From Sphingomonas baiyangensis (GTDB taxonomy: Bacteria; Pseudomonadota; Alphaproteobacteria; Sphingomonadales; Sphingomonadaceae): a stretch of 64,000 nt of DNA. The stretch covers positions 1,520,545 to 1,584,544 of the forward strand of contig NZ_SWKR01000002.1 in the NCBI RefSeq assembly GCF_005144715.1, read 5' to 3'. Both the position numbers and the translations under genes were made by a program. Position 1 is the first letter of the stretch. Each line of letters starts with the position of its first letter. Below, piece by piece: positions 42,921 through 51,415 of the stretch. The notes beneath the pieces are model-generated. The model searched no databases, was not told the DNA's origin, and saw only the letters and a list, made by a program, of their open reading frames with translations.

Positions 42921-44411
42921 ATGGCCAACGTCTGCAACGAGACATCGGGCCGCATGCTGACCACCAATCCGTTCGACGACGACAAGCTGCGCGAAGAGTG
43001 CGGCGTATTCGGGGTATCGGGTGCCGAAGGCGCCGCGGCGCTCGTGGCGCTGGGGCTGCACGCGCTCCAGCATCGCGGGCAGGAAGCCGCCGGCATCTCG
43101 AGCTTCGATGGCACCGAGTTCCACAGCTACCGCGCGATGGGGCACGTGGCGGGCAATTTCGATCGCGACGAGATCATCCGCGGCCTCGCGGGCGAGGTGG
43201 CGTGTGGCCATGTGCGCTATTCGACCACGGGCGAGACGGCGCTGCGCAACGTACAGCCGCTGTTCGCCGACCTGTCGAGCGGCGGCTTCGCGGTGGCGCA
43301 CAACGGCAACATCTCGAACGCGCTCAGGCTCAAGCGCGACCTCGTACGGCGCGGATCGATCTTCCAGTCGACCAGCGATACCGAGGTCATCATCCATCTG
43401 GTGGCGACGTCGAGCTATCGCTCGCTGCTCGATCGCTTCATCGATGCGCTGAAGCAGGTCGAAGGCGCCTATTCGCTGATCGTGATGACGCCCGAAGGCA
43501 TGATCGCCTGCCGCGATCCGCTGGGCATTCGGCCGCTGGTGATGGGCAAGCTCGGCGATGCCGTGATCTTCGCATCCGAAACGGTGGCGCTCGACGTGGT
43601 TGGGGCGGAATTCGTGCGCGCCGTCGACCCGGGCGAGCTGGTGATCGTGCAGGGCACCGAGACGCGATCGATCCGGCCCTTCGCGTCGGTGGCGCCGCGG
43701 CCGTGCATCTTCGAATATGTCTATTTCTCGCGCCCCGATTCGATCGCCGACGACCGGTCGGTATACTCGGTGCGCAAGGCGATCGGCGCGCAGCTGGCGA
43801 TCGAGCATCCCGTCGAGGCCGATCTGGTGATCCCCGTGCCCGATTCGGGTACGCCAGCGGCGATCGGCTATGCACAGCAATCGGGCATTCCGTTCGAGCT
43901 CGGCATCATCCGCTCGCATTATGTCGGGCGCACCTTCATCCAGCCGGGCGACAAGGTCCGGCATCTGGGCGTGAAGCTGAAGCACAATGCCAATCGCGGA
44001 CTGATCGAGGGCAAGCGCGTGGTGCTGATCGACGATTCGATCGTGCGCGGCACAACAAGCCTCAAGATCGTGCAGATGATGCGTGAGGCGGGCGCCGCCG
44101 AAGTGCACATGCGCATCGCCAGCCCGCCGACTCGGCACAGCTGCTTCTATGGCGTCGATACGCCCGAACGCGCCAAGCTGCTCGCCGCAAAGCTCGACCT
44201 GGGTGGGATGACCGACTTCATCCATGCCGACAGCCTCGGCTTCGTTTCGATCGACGGGCTCTACAAGGCGCTCGGCGAGGCAGAGCGCGCCGCCATCCGC
44301 CCCGGCTATTGCGACGCCTGCTTCACCGGCGACTATCCGACGAGCCTGACCGATCAGGACGAGCTCGCCCCCGTCGAGCAATTCTCGATGCTCGAGGAAC
44401 GGGTGGGCTGA
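42921..44411 (+). CDS. purF: Amidophosphoribosyltransferase PurF
   Basis: 496 residues. The N-terminal nucleophile Cys is within LREECGVFGV; the first about 26 residues would be a cleaved propeptide (an ATG at 42954 would shorten it). Glutaminase motifs HALQHRGQEAAGISSFDG and HNGNISN, then the PRPP loop VVLIDDSIVRGTTS. Cys residues near the C-terminus (HSCFYGVDTP, YCDACFTGDYPT) may form an Fe-S site. It begins purine synthesis. Confidence 0.97.
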   Translation: MANVCNETSGRMLTTNPFDDDKLREECGVFGVSGAEGAAALVALGLHALQHRGQEAAGISSFDGTEFHSYRAMGHVAGNFDRDEIIRGLAGEVACGHVRYSTTGETALRNVQPLFADLSSGGFAVAHNGNISNALRLKRDLVRRGSIFQSTSDTEVIIHLVATSSYRSLLDRFIDALKQVEGAYSLIVMTPEGMIACRDPLGIRPLVMGKLGDAVIFASETVALDVVGAEFVRAVDPGELVIVQGTETRSIRPFASVAPRPCIFEYVYFSRPDSIADDRSVYSVRKAIGAQLAIEHPVEADLVIPVPDSGTPAAIGYAQQSGIPFELGIIRSHYVGRTFIQPGDKVRHLGVKLKHNANRGLIEGKRVVLIDDSIVRGTTSLKIVQMMREAGAAEVHMRIASPPTRHSCFYGVDTPERAKLLAAKLDLGGMTDFIHADSLGFVSIDGLYKALGEAERAAIRPGYCDACFTGDYPTSLTDQDELAPVEQFSMLEERVG

Positions 44412-44436
44412 GGACCAATCGCAACCCGTTCGTGCT

Positions 44437-44452
44437 GAGAACTTCTTATCAT
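44437..44452. promoter_or_regulatory. Candidate Fur-like palindrome
   Basis: TGAGAACTTCTTATCA, in a locally AT-rich stretch, has TGAnAA...TTnTCA symmetry and resembles a Fur box. It lies 57 bases before the SDR gene start. No metal-related gene is nearby, so this may be coincidental. Confidence 0.3.
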
Positions 44453-44509
44453 TCTTTTGCGACAGACTGAGGGCTGGCGGGATCGGCGCGAGCAGCGAAA
44501 AGGGGGATC

Positions 44510-45235
44510 ATGACTGACACGCCGACCACAGACCGGCCGCTTTCGGGCCAGCTGGCGCTCGTTACCGGCGCGTCGCGCGGCATCGGTGCGGCGACCGCGT
44601 TCGCACTCGCCGAGGCCGGCGCGCATGTCGTGCTGACCGCGCGCACTACCGGCGGGCTGGAAGAAGTCGAGGAGCGCATTCACGCCGCCGGCGGCAGCGC
44701 CACCATCGCGCCGATGGACCTGACGCAGCCCGACAGCGTGGCGCGCCTTGCGACCGCGATCGGCGAACGCTGGCAGGCGCTCGACATTCTCGTGCTCAAT
44801 GCCGGCATGCTCGGCAGCCTCGCCGCAGTGCCCGCGATCGACATGAAGGAAAGCGCCAAGGTCTTCACGCTCAACGTGACGGCGCAGGCAGCGATGCTCG
44901 CTTCGTTCGACCCGATGCTGCGCCGCGCCGAAGCCGCGCGGATCATCGGCCTCACCTCGAGCGTCGCGCGCAGCCCGCGTGCCTATTGGGGCATTTACGG
45001 CGCATCGAAAGCGGCGTTCGAGACATTGCTGGAAAGCTATGGCGAGGAGCTGCGCAACCTAACGCAGGCGCGCGTCGCGATCGTCGATCCGGGCGCCACG
45101 CGCACCAAGATGCGCGAGCGCGCCTATCCGGGCGAAGACCCGCAGACGGTGAAGCCGCCCGAGACCGTCGCCGCGCGTATCGCCGCGCTTGCGATCGAGG
45201 GCTTCGGCGTCAATCATCTCGAGCGGGTGGGCTGA
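44510..45235 (+). CDS. SDR-family oxidoreductase
   Basis: 241 residues. Cofactor site VTGASRGIGAATAFAL; NAGMLGS; Ser-Tyr-Lys in LTSSVARSPRAYWGIYGASK. A strong AAGGGGG ribosome site precedes the ATG. The substrate is unknown. It lies between purF and wecB; 1 base separates it from wecB. Confidence 0.87.
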   Translation: MTDTPTTDRPLSGQLALVTGASRGIGAATAFALAEAGAHVVLTARTTGGLEEVEERIHAAGGSATIAPMDLTQPDSVARLATAIGERWQALDILVLNAGMLGSLAAVPAIDMKESAKVFTLNVTAQAAMLASFDPMLRRAEAARIIGLTSSVARSPRAYWGIYGASKAAFETLLESYGEELRNLTQARVAIVDPGATRTKMRERAYPGEDPQTVKPPETVAARIAALAIEGFGVNHLERVG

Positions 45236-45236
45236 G

Positions 45237-46355
45237 ATGGGCGACGGCCCGATCCTCGTCGTGTTCGGCACGCGGCCTGAGGCGATCAAGCTCTACCCGC
45301 TCATCCACGCGCTGCGCGATGCGGGCACCAACCTGCGCGTGGTGGTGAGCGCGCAGCATCGCGAGATGCTCGATCAGGTGCTGGCGATCGCGCGGATCGT
45401 GCCCAACCATGACCTCGACCTGATGCTGCCCGACCAGAGCCTCGACCAGCTATCGGCGCGGCTGCTGACCGAACTCGGCCGCGTCTACGATGCCGAGCGC
45501 CCGTCGCGCGTCATCGTGCAGGGCGACACCGCCACCGCGATGATCGGCGCGCTGGCGGCCTATTATCGCAAGGTACCCGTCGCGCATGTCGAGGCGGGGC
45601 TGCGATCGGGGAATATTCACCATCCCTGGCCCGAGGAAGTGAACCGCAAGATCGTCGGCGCCATCGCCGACCAGCATTTCGCGCCCACCGACACCGCGCG
45701 TGACGCGTTGCTGCGCGAGAATGTGCCCGCCGATCGCATCTGGGTGACGGGCAACACGGTGATCGACGCGCTGCACGCCACCATTGCGCGCATCGACGCC
45801 GAACCGGCGCTGGCAGCCGGCATCGCGCCGCTGCTGGCACGGCTTGAAGGAAAGCGCATCGTCGCCGTCACCACGCACCGGCGCGAGAATTTCGGGGCAG
45901 GGCTCGAGGCGATGGCCCATGCCGTGCGCGACATTGCCGGGCGGCCCGACGTGGCGGTGGTGTTTCCGGTGCATCCCAACCCCAATGTGCGCGAACCGAT
46001 GCAACGCATCCTCGCCGATACGCCTGACGCGCACCTGATCGATCCGCTCGACTATCCCAATTTCGTCGCGCTTCTGCGTGGTTGCGAGCTGGTGCTGACC
46101 GATTCGGGCGGGGTGCAGGAGGAAGCGCCCGCGCTCGGCAAGCCGGTGCTGGTGATGCGCGAGACGACCGAGCGGCCCGAAGGCGTGACCGCCGGCACCG
46201 CGCGGCTGGTGGGCAATGACCGCGCCACGATCGTCGCCGCCACCGCCGCGCTGCTCGACGACGCCGAGGCCTATGGCGCAATGGCACGCGCGCACAATCC
46301 GTTCGGCGACGGGCAAGCCTGTGCGCGGATCGTCGATGTGATGCTGCGCGGTTGA
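45237..46355 (+). CDS. wecB: UDP-N-acetylglucosamine 2-epimerase (non-hydrolysing)
   Basis: 372 residues from the ATG at 45237. VVFGTRPEAIKLYPLIHAL opens the GT-B fold; VQGDTATAMIGALAAYY, HVEAGLRSGNIHHPWPEEVN and LVLTDSGGVQEEAPALGKPV are diagnostic. It makes UDP-ManNAc for surface polysaccharide. No other polysaccharide gene is adjacent. Confidence 0.95.
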   Translation: MGDGPILVVFGTRPEAIKLYPLIHALRDAGTNLRVVVSAQHREMLDQVLAIARIVPNHDLDLMLPDQSLDQLSARLLTELGRVYDAERPSRVIVQGDTATAMIGALAAYYRKVPVAHVEAGLRSGNIHHPWPEEVNRKIVGAIADQHFAPTDTARDALLRENVPADRIWVTGNTVIDALHATIARIDAEPALAAGIAPLLARLEGKRIVAVTTHRRENFGAGLEAMAHAVRDIAGRPDVAVVFPVHPNPNVREPMQRILADTPDAHLIDPLDYPNFVALLRGCELVLTDSGGVQEEAPALGKPVLVMRETTERPEGVTAGTARLVGNDRATIVAATAALLDDAEAYGAMARAHNPFGDGQACARIVDVMLRG

Positions 46356-46390
46356 AGCTTCACGCGCAGCAAGTCTATTTCGGCCAATAT

Positions 46391-46479
46391 GCGGGCGTGG
46401 CGGAACTGGTAGACGCACCGGACTTAAAATCCGTTGGGCCGAACGGCTCGTGGGGGTTCGATTCCCCCCGCCCGCACCA
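46391..46479 (+). tRNA. tRNA-Leu (anticodon UAA)
   Basis: The acceptor GCGGGCG (46391-46397) pairs with CGCCCGC (46469-46475), followed by A and an encoded CCA. The anticodon loop CTTAAAA places TAA at 46425-46427. A long variable arm (around GGGCCGAACGGCTC) is typical of class II tRNA-Leu, and the T-loop GGTTCGATT is present. The anticodon stem ends in a C-T pair. Confidence 0.96.
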
Positions 46480-46524
46480 CGAAGCACGCCGGCTGTCCGC
46501 CGGCCGACAGGAGCATTCGACGCT

Positions 46525-47457
46525 ATGAGCATGATCTTGCGGATCGGTACGGGGCTGGCACTCGCGCTCGCATTTCCCGCAGCGGCCCCCGCGCAGCAGC
46601 AAAGCGCCGCTCCTGCGCCTGCGCCCGCCCCAGCCCCGGTGCAGCAATCCGAATCGGATCCCGCATTGTGGGTAGTCAAGGACGCCGACACGACGATCTA
46701 TCTGTTCGGCACGATCCATGTGCTGAAGCCCGGCCTGTCGTGGTTCGACGATGCCGTGCGCACGGCGTTCGACGCCAGCGACGAGGTCGTGCTCGAAATG
46801 GTGACGCCCGACGATGCGGCGATGCAGAAGCTGATCCTCGCCACTGCAGTCAACGCCAGCGGCCCGTCGCTTCCTGACAAGCTCCCTGCCGACAAGCGCG
46901 AAACATATGTCCAGGCGCTGCGCGGCGTCGATCTGCCCGCCAACGCCTTCGATCGCGTCGATCCGTGGTTCGCGGCGACCAACCTGTCGCTGCTGCCGCT
47001 GATGAAGCTGGGCTACAACCCCGCCGAGGGCGTGGAAATGAAGTTCACCGCCGCCGCCAAGGCAGGCGGCAAACCGATCACGGGCCTCGAGACCGCCGAA
47101 GAGCAGATCGGCATCCTCGACGGACTGCCCGAACCGGCACAGATCGGCATGCTGCTCAGCACCATCGACCAGCTCGACGAGACGCAGACGATGATCGAGA
47201 ACATGGTCGGCGCGTGGAGCGCGGGCGATCCTGATCGCCTTGCCGCGGTGATGAACGAGGGCATGCGCGACACGCCCGAGGTGTCGAAGGCCCTGCTCGC
47301 CGATCGCAACGCGCGCTGGGCGACGTGGATCGAACAACGCATGCGCCAGCCCGGCACCGTTTTCGTGGCGGTGGGCGCGGGGCATCTGGCGGGTGCTGAC
47401 AGCGTGCAGACGATGCTTGCCGCACGGCAGATCGCTGTCGAGCGGATCGCGTACTGA
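46525..47457 (+). CDS. TraB/GumN-family exported protein
   Basis: 310 residues from the ATG at 46525, with ACAGGAG upstream. Signal peptide to about AAPAQ, then an Ala-Pro-Gln linker. The TraB-type motif is TIYLFGTIHVLKPG, and a second conserved segment VFVAVGAGHLAGADSV lies near the C-terminus. The fold is related to metal-dependent Tiki-type peptidases; the precise target is unknown. It starts 45 bases after the tRNA. Confidence 0.88.
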   Translation: MSMILRIGTGLALALAFPAAAPAQQQSAAPAPAPAPAPVQQSESDPALWVVKDADTTIYLFGTIHVLKPGLSWFDDAVRTAFDASDEVVLEMVTPDDAAMQKLILATAVNASGPSLPDKLPADKRETYVQALRGVDLPANAFDRVDPWFAATNLSLLPLMKLGYNPAEGVEMKFTAAAKAGGKPITGLETAEEQIGILDGLPEPAQIGMLLSTIDQLDETQTMIENMVGAWSAGDPDRLAAVMNEGMRDTPEVSKALLADRNARWATWIEQRMRQPGTVFVAVGAGHLAGADSVQTMLAARQIAVERIAY

Positions 47458-47470
47458 CAGCCGAAAAGGC

Positions 47471-47493
47471 GCCGCCCGGATGATCCGGGCGGC
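47471..47493. terminator. Hairpin between convergent genes
   Basis: GCCGCCCGGA (47471-47480) pairs perfectly with TCCGGGCGGC (47484-47493) over a 3-base loop. Read on the minus strand it is followed by GCCTTTTC, so it is best as terminator of the hydrolase gene; on the plus strand the tail is weak. Convergent placement suggests dual use. Confidence 0.75.
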
Positions 47494-47498
47494 CTGAT

Positions 47499-48164
47499 CT
47501 ATTGCTTCAGATAATGCGCCTGTGCGGCATCGGTCGCGCTCACTGCCAGCACCGCGCGCGCATCGCCTGCCGATCGCGGCGCGCGCCCGCCCGATACCGC
47601 GATCACGCGGTCGAGCAGCGCCTGCCCTTCGGCCCACCAGCCGATGCCGCTGGCGGCGTTGAGATGGCCCTGCGCGCCGGCATCGACGAAATGGCTGCCC
47701 CAAGCATCGGCGAGGTTGCGCGCCGAAGCGAGTTCGATCCACGGATCGTCGCTACTGGCCACCACGATCGAGGGGAAGGGCAGCAGCTTGCGCGGGCTCG
47801 GCGCGAACGCGGCGAGATCGGGATGCGCATCGGCGCGATCGACATCGGCCGGCGCTACGAGCAGTGCGCCCGCTACTGGCCAGCCATAAGGCTGCGGCGA
47901 AAGCTCGGCCCACCAGGCGACTGCAAGGCAGCCAAGACTATGCGCCGCCAGCACCACCGGCGCGCGTGCCGCGCGGATTGCCTGATCGAGCTTGGTGATC
48001 CAGCTGTTGCGATGCGGCGTGTTCCACATTCCCAGTTCGACCCGATGCGTGTCGGGCCGTGCCTCCTCCCAAAGGCTCTGCCAGTGCGACGGGCCCGACC
48101 CGCCGAGGCCAGGTATGGTGAGAACGACGGGATCGATGGTGTCACGTTCGGAAAGGCTGGTCAT
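47499..48164 (-). CDS. RBBP9/YdeN-type alpha/beta hydrolase
   Basis: 221 residues. TIPGLGGSGPSHWQSLWEEA is the family opening. The nucleophile is in AAHSLGCLAVAWW, the acid in ASSDDPWIEL and the His in GAQGHLNAASG. The N-terminus has no signal. Substrate unknown; these are cytoplasmic serine hydrolases. Confidence 0.9.
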   Translation of the reverse strand: MTSLSERDTIDPVVLTIPGLGGSGPSHWQSLWEEARPDTHRVELGMWNTPHRNSWITKLDQAIRAARAPVVLAAHSLGCLAVAWWAELSPQPYGWPVAGALLVAPADVDRADAHPDLAAFAPSPRKLLPFPSIVVASSDDPWIELASARNLADAWGSHFVDAGAQGHLNAASGIGWWAEGQALLDRVIAVSGGRAPRSAGDARAVLAVSATDAAQAHYLKQ

Positions 48165-48259
48165 CGGACAAGCTCCTCGACATGAGGGTGGCGGAAGCGC
48201 CGGCCGGGCCGCTCTAGGGTACGGTGGCCGAGTGCTTCCGCCGGAGACAGGATTTAATT

Positions 48260-48276
48260 CCTATCGTTTTGATAGG
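48260..48276. promoter_or_regulatory. LysR-type T-N11-A palindrome
   Basis: CCTATCGTTTTGATAGG has 6-bp perfect arms around GTTTT and contains the T-N11-A spacing (T48262, A48274) of LysR-family sites. It lies in an AT-rich part of the divergent gap between the hydrolase (start 48164) and tlyA (start 48332). No LysR gene is within the window, so the regulator is unknown. Confidence 0.4.
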
Positions 48277-48331
48277 CAATAGGCTGGCGACGAAAGGATA
48301 TCTGCGTGCGGCGAAAGCAGGGGTGCTGACG

Positions 48332-49096
48332 GTGGCGCGCACCAAGATGCGGATCGACCAGCTGCTGGTCGATCGCGGCCACGCCGAAAGTCGCGCGCGC
48401 GCGCAGGCGCTTGTGATGGCGGGGCTGGTTTCGATCGGCGACCGGCGCGTCGACAAGCCCGGCCAGCAGGTCGCTTCCGATGTCGCCCTGCATGTGCGCG
48501 GGCGCGATCATCCCTGGGTTTCGCGCGGCGGCATCAAGCTGGCACATGCGCTTGAGCATTTCGAATGGCGCGTAGATGGCGCGGTCGCGATCGACGTGGG
48601 CTCATCGACCGGGGGCTTTGCCGATGTGCTGCTCCAGAACGGCGCCGCGCGCGTCTATGCCGTCGACTCGGGTACCAACCAGCTCGCCTGGAAGCTGCGG
48701 CAGGACCCGCGCGTCATCGTGCACGAGCAGACGAGTGCGCGGATCCTGACCGCGGCGCATATTCCCGAGACCGTCGATCTGATCGTCTGCGACGCCAGCT
48801 TCATCGGGCTTGCCAAGGTGCTCGAGCGGCCGCTTTCGTTCGCACAAGCGGGCGCGCGGCTGGTCGCACTCATCAAGCCGCAGTTCGAGGCCGGGCGCGA
48901 CGATGTGGGCAAGGGCGGCGTGGTTCGCGACCCTGCGGTGCACGAACGCGTTTGCGGCGAAGTACGCGACTGGCTCGAGGCGAGCGGTTGGGGCGTCGCG
49001 GGCATCGTGCCGAGCCCGATCACCGGCCCCGAAGGCAATATCGAGTTCCTGATCGCCGCCACGCGCATCATTGCCAGCGAGACGTCAGCCGCCTAG
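48332..49096 (+). CDS. tlyA: TlyA-family rRNA ribose methyltransferase / hemolysin-like
   Basis: 254 residues from the GTG at 48332; ATG at 48347 (MRIDQLLVDRG) is the alternative. An N-terminal S4 domain (RARAQALVMAGLVSIGDRRV) is followed by an FtsJ-type methyltransferase: HPWVSRGGIKLAHAL, AIDVGSSTGGFADVLLQNGA and LVALIKPQFEAGRDDVGKGG. TlyA 2'-O-methylates rRNA in known cases. A frame open to 48224 crosses the palindrome and was not used. Confidence 0.92.
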   Translation: MARTKMRIDQLLVDRGHAESRARAQALVMAGLVSIGDRRVDKPGQQVASDVALHVRGRDHPWVSRGGIKLAHALEHFEWRVDGAVAIDVGSSTGGFADVLLQNGAARVYAVDSGTNQLAWKLRQDPRVIVHEQTSARILTAAHIPETVDLIVCDASFIGLAKVLERPLSFAQAGARLVALIKPQFEAGRDDVGKGGVVRDPAVHERVCGEVRDWLEASGWGVAGIVPSPITGPEGNIEFLIAATRIIASETSAA

Positions 49097-49128
49097 GGCG
49101 CACCCAACCATCGTCAAGAAGAGGGCGC

Positions 49129-49683
49129 ATGCGCGAAATCGCCTCGAGAAGCCAGTTGCGCTGGTCGTTCCTGCGCTATGCGATCGTCACCGTGCCGCTG
49201 GTGGTGCTGCTCGGCAGCTTCGCCGGCAGGCTCGCGCCGACCGGTGCCGACAATGGCTGGTACATGATGCTCGCCAAGCCGAGCTGGGAGCCACCGGGCT
49301 GGGCGTTCGGCGTCGCCTGGACGCTCCTCTACGCGCTGATGGGACTCGCGCTGGCGATGATCCTGCATGCACGCAGCGCGCGTTGGCGTGGCCTGGCGGT
49401 CACGCTGTTTGTGGTGCAGCTGATCGCCAACCTCGCCTGGTCGCCGCTGTTCTTCGGCCTGCGCATGGTGAGCTTCGCGCCGATCCACATCGCGATCATC
49501 TTCGTGCTCGCGCTGGCCACCACCTTCGCGTTCGCGCGCGTACGGCCGCTCGCTGCCTGGCTGCTCGTCCCCTATCTGGCGTGGCTGTGCTTCGCCGGGC
49601 TCCTCGCTTGGGAGATTGACCGGCTGAACCCCGATGGCGAGACGCTTGTCCCGACGGGGGCCAGCACCCAGATAGAGCTTTGA
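49129..49683 (+). CDS. TspO/MBR-family protein
   Basis: 184 residues. Five membrane helices and the Trp-rich signature: KPSWEPPGWAFGVAWTLLYA, LIANLAWSPLFFGLRM and PYLAWLCFAGLLAWEIDRLN. TspO binds porphyrins and is found in the outer or inner membrane. The gene follows tlyA by 32 bases; AAGAGGG (49117-49124) is the ribosome site. Confidence 0.92.
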   Translation: MREIASRSQLRWSFLRYAIVTVPLVVLLGSFAGRLAPTGADNGWYMMLAKPSWEPPGWAFGVAWTLLYALMGLALAMILHARSARWRGLAVTLFVVQLIANLAWSPLFFGLRMVSFAPIHIAIIFVLALATTFAFARVRPLAAWLLVPYLAWLCFAGLLAWEIDRLNPDGETLVPTGASTQIEL

Positions 49684-49707
49684 CCTGATTGCCGGAAAGA
49701 ATGTGAG

Positions 49708-49977
49708 ATGCAGACCGAAAACCGCCTGTTCGACGATCTGGCGAAGTTCCTGAACGGCGCTGCCGGCACGCTGGCGGGCATGGGACGCGAGGCCGAGGGC
49801 GCCGCGCGCGAGCGTGCGCGCGAATGGATCGGTGGGCTCGATTTCGTCGCGCGCGACGAGTTCGATGCAGTGAAGACGATGGCGGCCGCGGCACGCGACG
49901 AGAACGAGGCGCTGAAGGCGCGCATCGCCGCGCTCGAAGCCAAGCTTGCCGCGGGCGGGAGCCAGCCGAGCTCTTGA
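49708..49977 (+). CDS. ubiK: Ubiquinone biosynthesis accessory factor UbiK
   Basis: 89 residues. NRLFDDLAKFLNGAAGTLAG and the C-terminal coiled coil (VARDEFDAVKTMAAAARDEN, EALKARIAALEAKLA) match BMFP/UbiK proteins, which bind UbiJ and lipid to help late coenzyme Q steps. No ubiquinone gene is adjacent. Confidence 0.88.
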   Translation: MQTENRLFDDLAKFLNGAAGTLAGMGREAEGAARERAREWIGGLDFVARDEFDAVKTMAAAARDENEALKARIAALEAKLAAGGSQPSS

Positions 49978-50086
49978 TCGCACCCTTCGTTATCCACCGA
50001 TTTCGCGATGCCCCGCACGACGCGGGGTTGCGCTCGCACGTGCTGCACGGCACCATCGCAGCGATGCAGACCGCCGGAAACCGCTG

Positions 50087-50590
50087 ATGCTCGACGAAGC
50101 CGAGTTCGACCGCGAGGACGCGGCGCCCATCGACATGCTCGAACGCTATTTCGCCGCGCATGGCTGGAGCCACGAGCGCGAGGACGACGAGATCGTCGCC
50201 AAGGTGAAGGGCAGCTGGACCGAATATGAGCTGCGCGCGATCTGGCGCGAGGAAGACGGCGTGCTACAGTTCCTCGCCTTCCCCGACGTGCGCGTGGCCG
50301 ACGAGCGGCGCGTATCGATCTACGAAGCGATCGGGCTGGTCAACGAGCAGCTCTGGCTCGGCCATTTCGAGCTCTGGTCGTCGAGCGGCATACTGCTCTA
50401 TCGCCACGCCGCGATGATCGAGGGCGAGGACGGCGGCAACCTGACGCTCGAACAGGCCGAATTGCTGGTGGAAACCGCGATCGACGAATGCGAGCGCTTC
50501 TACCCGGTGTTCCAGTTCGTGCTGTGGGGCGGCAAGACCCCCACCGAGGCGATCGCCGCCGCGCTGATCGAGACGCAGGGCGAGGCGTGA
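50087..50590 (+). CDS. YbjN-domain protein
   Basis: 167 residues from the ATG at 50087. The chaperone-like YbjN fold shows in PIDMLERYFAAHGWSHERED, LRAIWREEDGVLQFLAFPDV and NEQLWLGHFELWSSSGILLY. Family function is unclear; a secretion-chaperone-like fold is known. Coupled to proC by GTGA. Alphaproteobacteria often keep YbjN beside proC. Confidence 0.88.
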   Translation: MLDEAEFDREDAAPIDMLERYFAAHGWSHEREDDEIVAKVKGSWTEYELRAIWREEDGVLQFLAFPDVRVADERRVSIYEAIGLVNEQLWLGHFELWSSSGILLYRHAAMIEGEDGGNLTLEQAELLVETAIDECERFYPVFQFVLWGGKTPTEAIAAALIETQGEA

Positions 50591-51378
50591 CGCCGCGCCA
50601 CCGGCTGTGGATGGTGGGTGCCGGCAACATGGGCGGCGCGATGCTGCGCCGCTGGATCGATGCCGGAACGCTCGCGCGCGACGAAGTGCTGGTGCTGAAC
50701 AAGAGCGGTCGCACCGTGATCGACGGCGTCGAAAGCCGCACCGGAGCGCCCGATGCGCCGCTGCCCGACATGGTGATGCTCGGCATCAAGCCGCAGATGA
50801 TCGACGCCGCGCCCGCTTTCCTGCGCGATCGTGATGCGCCGGTGCCGCTGTTGATCTCGATCCTAGCCGGCGTCGATATGGCGACGCTGGCCGATCGCTT
50901 CGCCGCACACTCTATCGTGCGCGCGATGCCCAACCTGCCCGTTGCCATCGGCAAGGGTGTGGTGGCGCTGCACGGCAGCCGCGCCGGCGATGTCGACGCG
51001 CTGATGCAGCCCTTGGGGCTGGTCGAGCGGATCGAGGACGAGGCGCAGTTCGATCTGGTCACTGCGCTCGCGGGCAGCGGGCCGGGCTTCACCTATCGCT
51101 TCATCGACGCGATGGCCGCGGGCGCCGCGGCGCTTGGCCTGCCCGCCGATCAGGCGCTGCGACTGGCGCGTGCGACGGTCTACGGATCAGCCTCGCTCGC
51201 CGCCGATGCCGACGTCTCGCCCGCAACGCTCGCCGATCGGGTTGCGAGCCCCGGCGGATCGACGCGCGAGGGACTGAACGTCCTCGACGCCGACGATGCG
51301 CTGGCAACGCTGCTCACGCGCACGCTCGACGCCGCGACGCGCCGCAACGCCGCGATGGCCGCCGAAGCGCGACGATAG
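50587..51378 (+). CDS. proC: Pyrroline-5-carboxylate reductase
   Basis: 263 residues from the GTG at 50587. Rossmann motif [27 protein letters not shown]; and the C-terminal signature [19 protein letters not shown]. It makes the last step of proline synthesis. It overlaps the YbjN gene by 4 bases. Confidence 0.96.
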   Translation: MTPRHRLWMVGAGNMGGAMLRRWIDAGTLARDEVLVLNKSGRTVIDGVESRTGAPDAPLPDMVMLGIKPQMIDAAPAFLRDRDAPVPLLISILAGVDMATLADRFAAHSIVRAMPNLPVAIGKGVVALHGSRAGDVDALMQPLGLVERIEDEAQFDLVTALAGSGPGFTYRFIDAMAAGAAALGLPADQALRLARATVYGSASLAADADVSPATLADRVASPGGSTREGLNVLDADDALATLLTRTLDAATRRNAAMAAEARR

Positions 51379-51415
51379 CTTTTTTCGCGCGCACGCCCTA
51401 TGTGCGCGGCCGATC

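Noticed and set aside
48224..48331. N-terminal extension of tlyA
   Set aside because: It crosses an intergenic palindrome and has no S4-domain similarity before RTKMRIDQLL.
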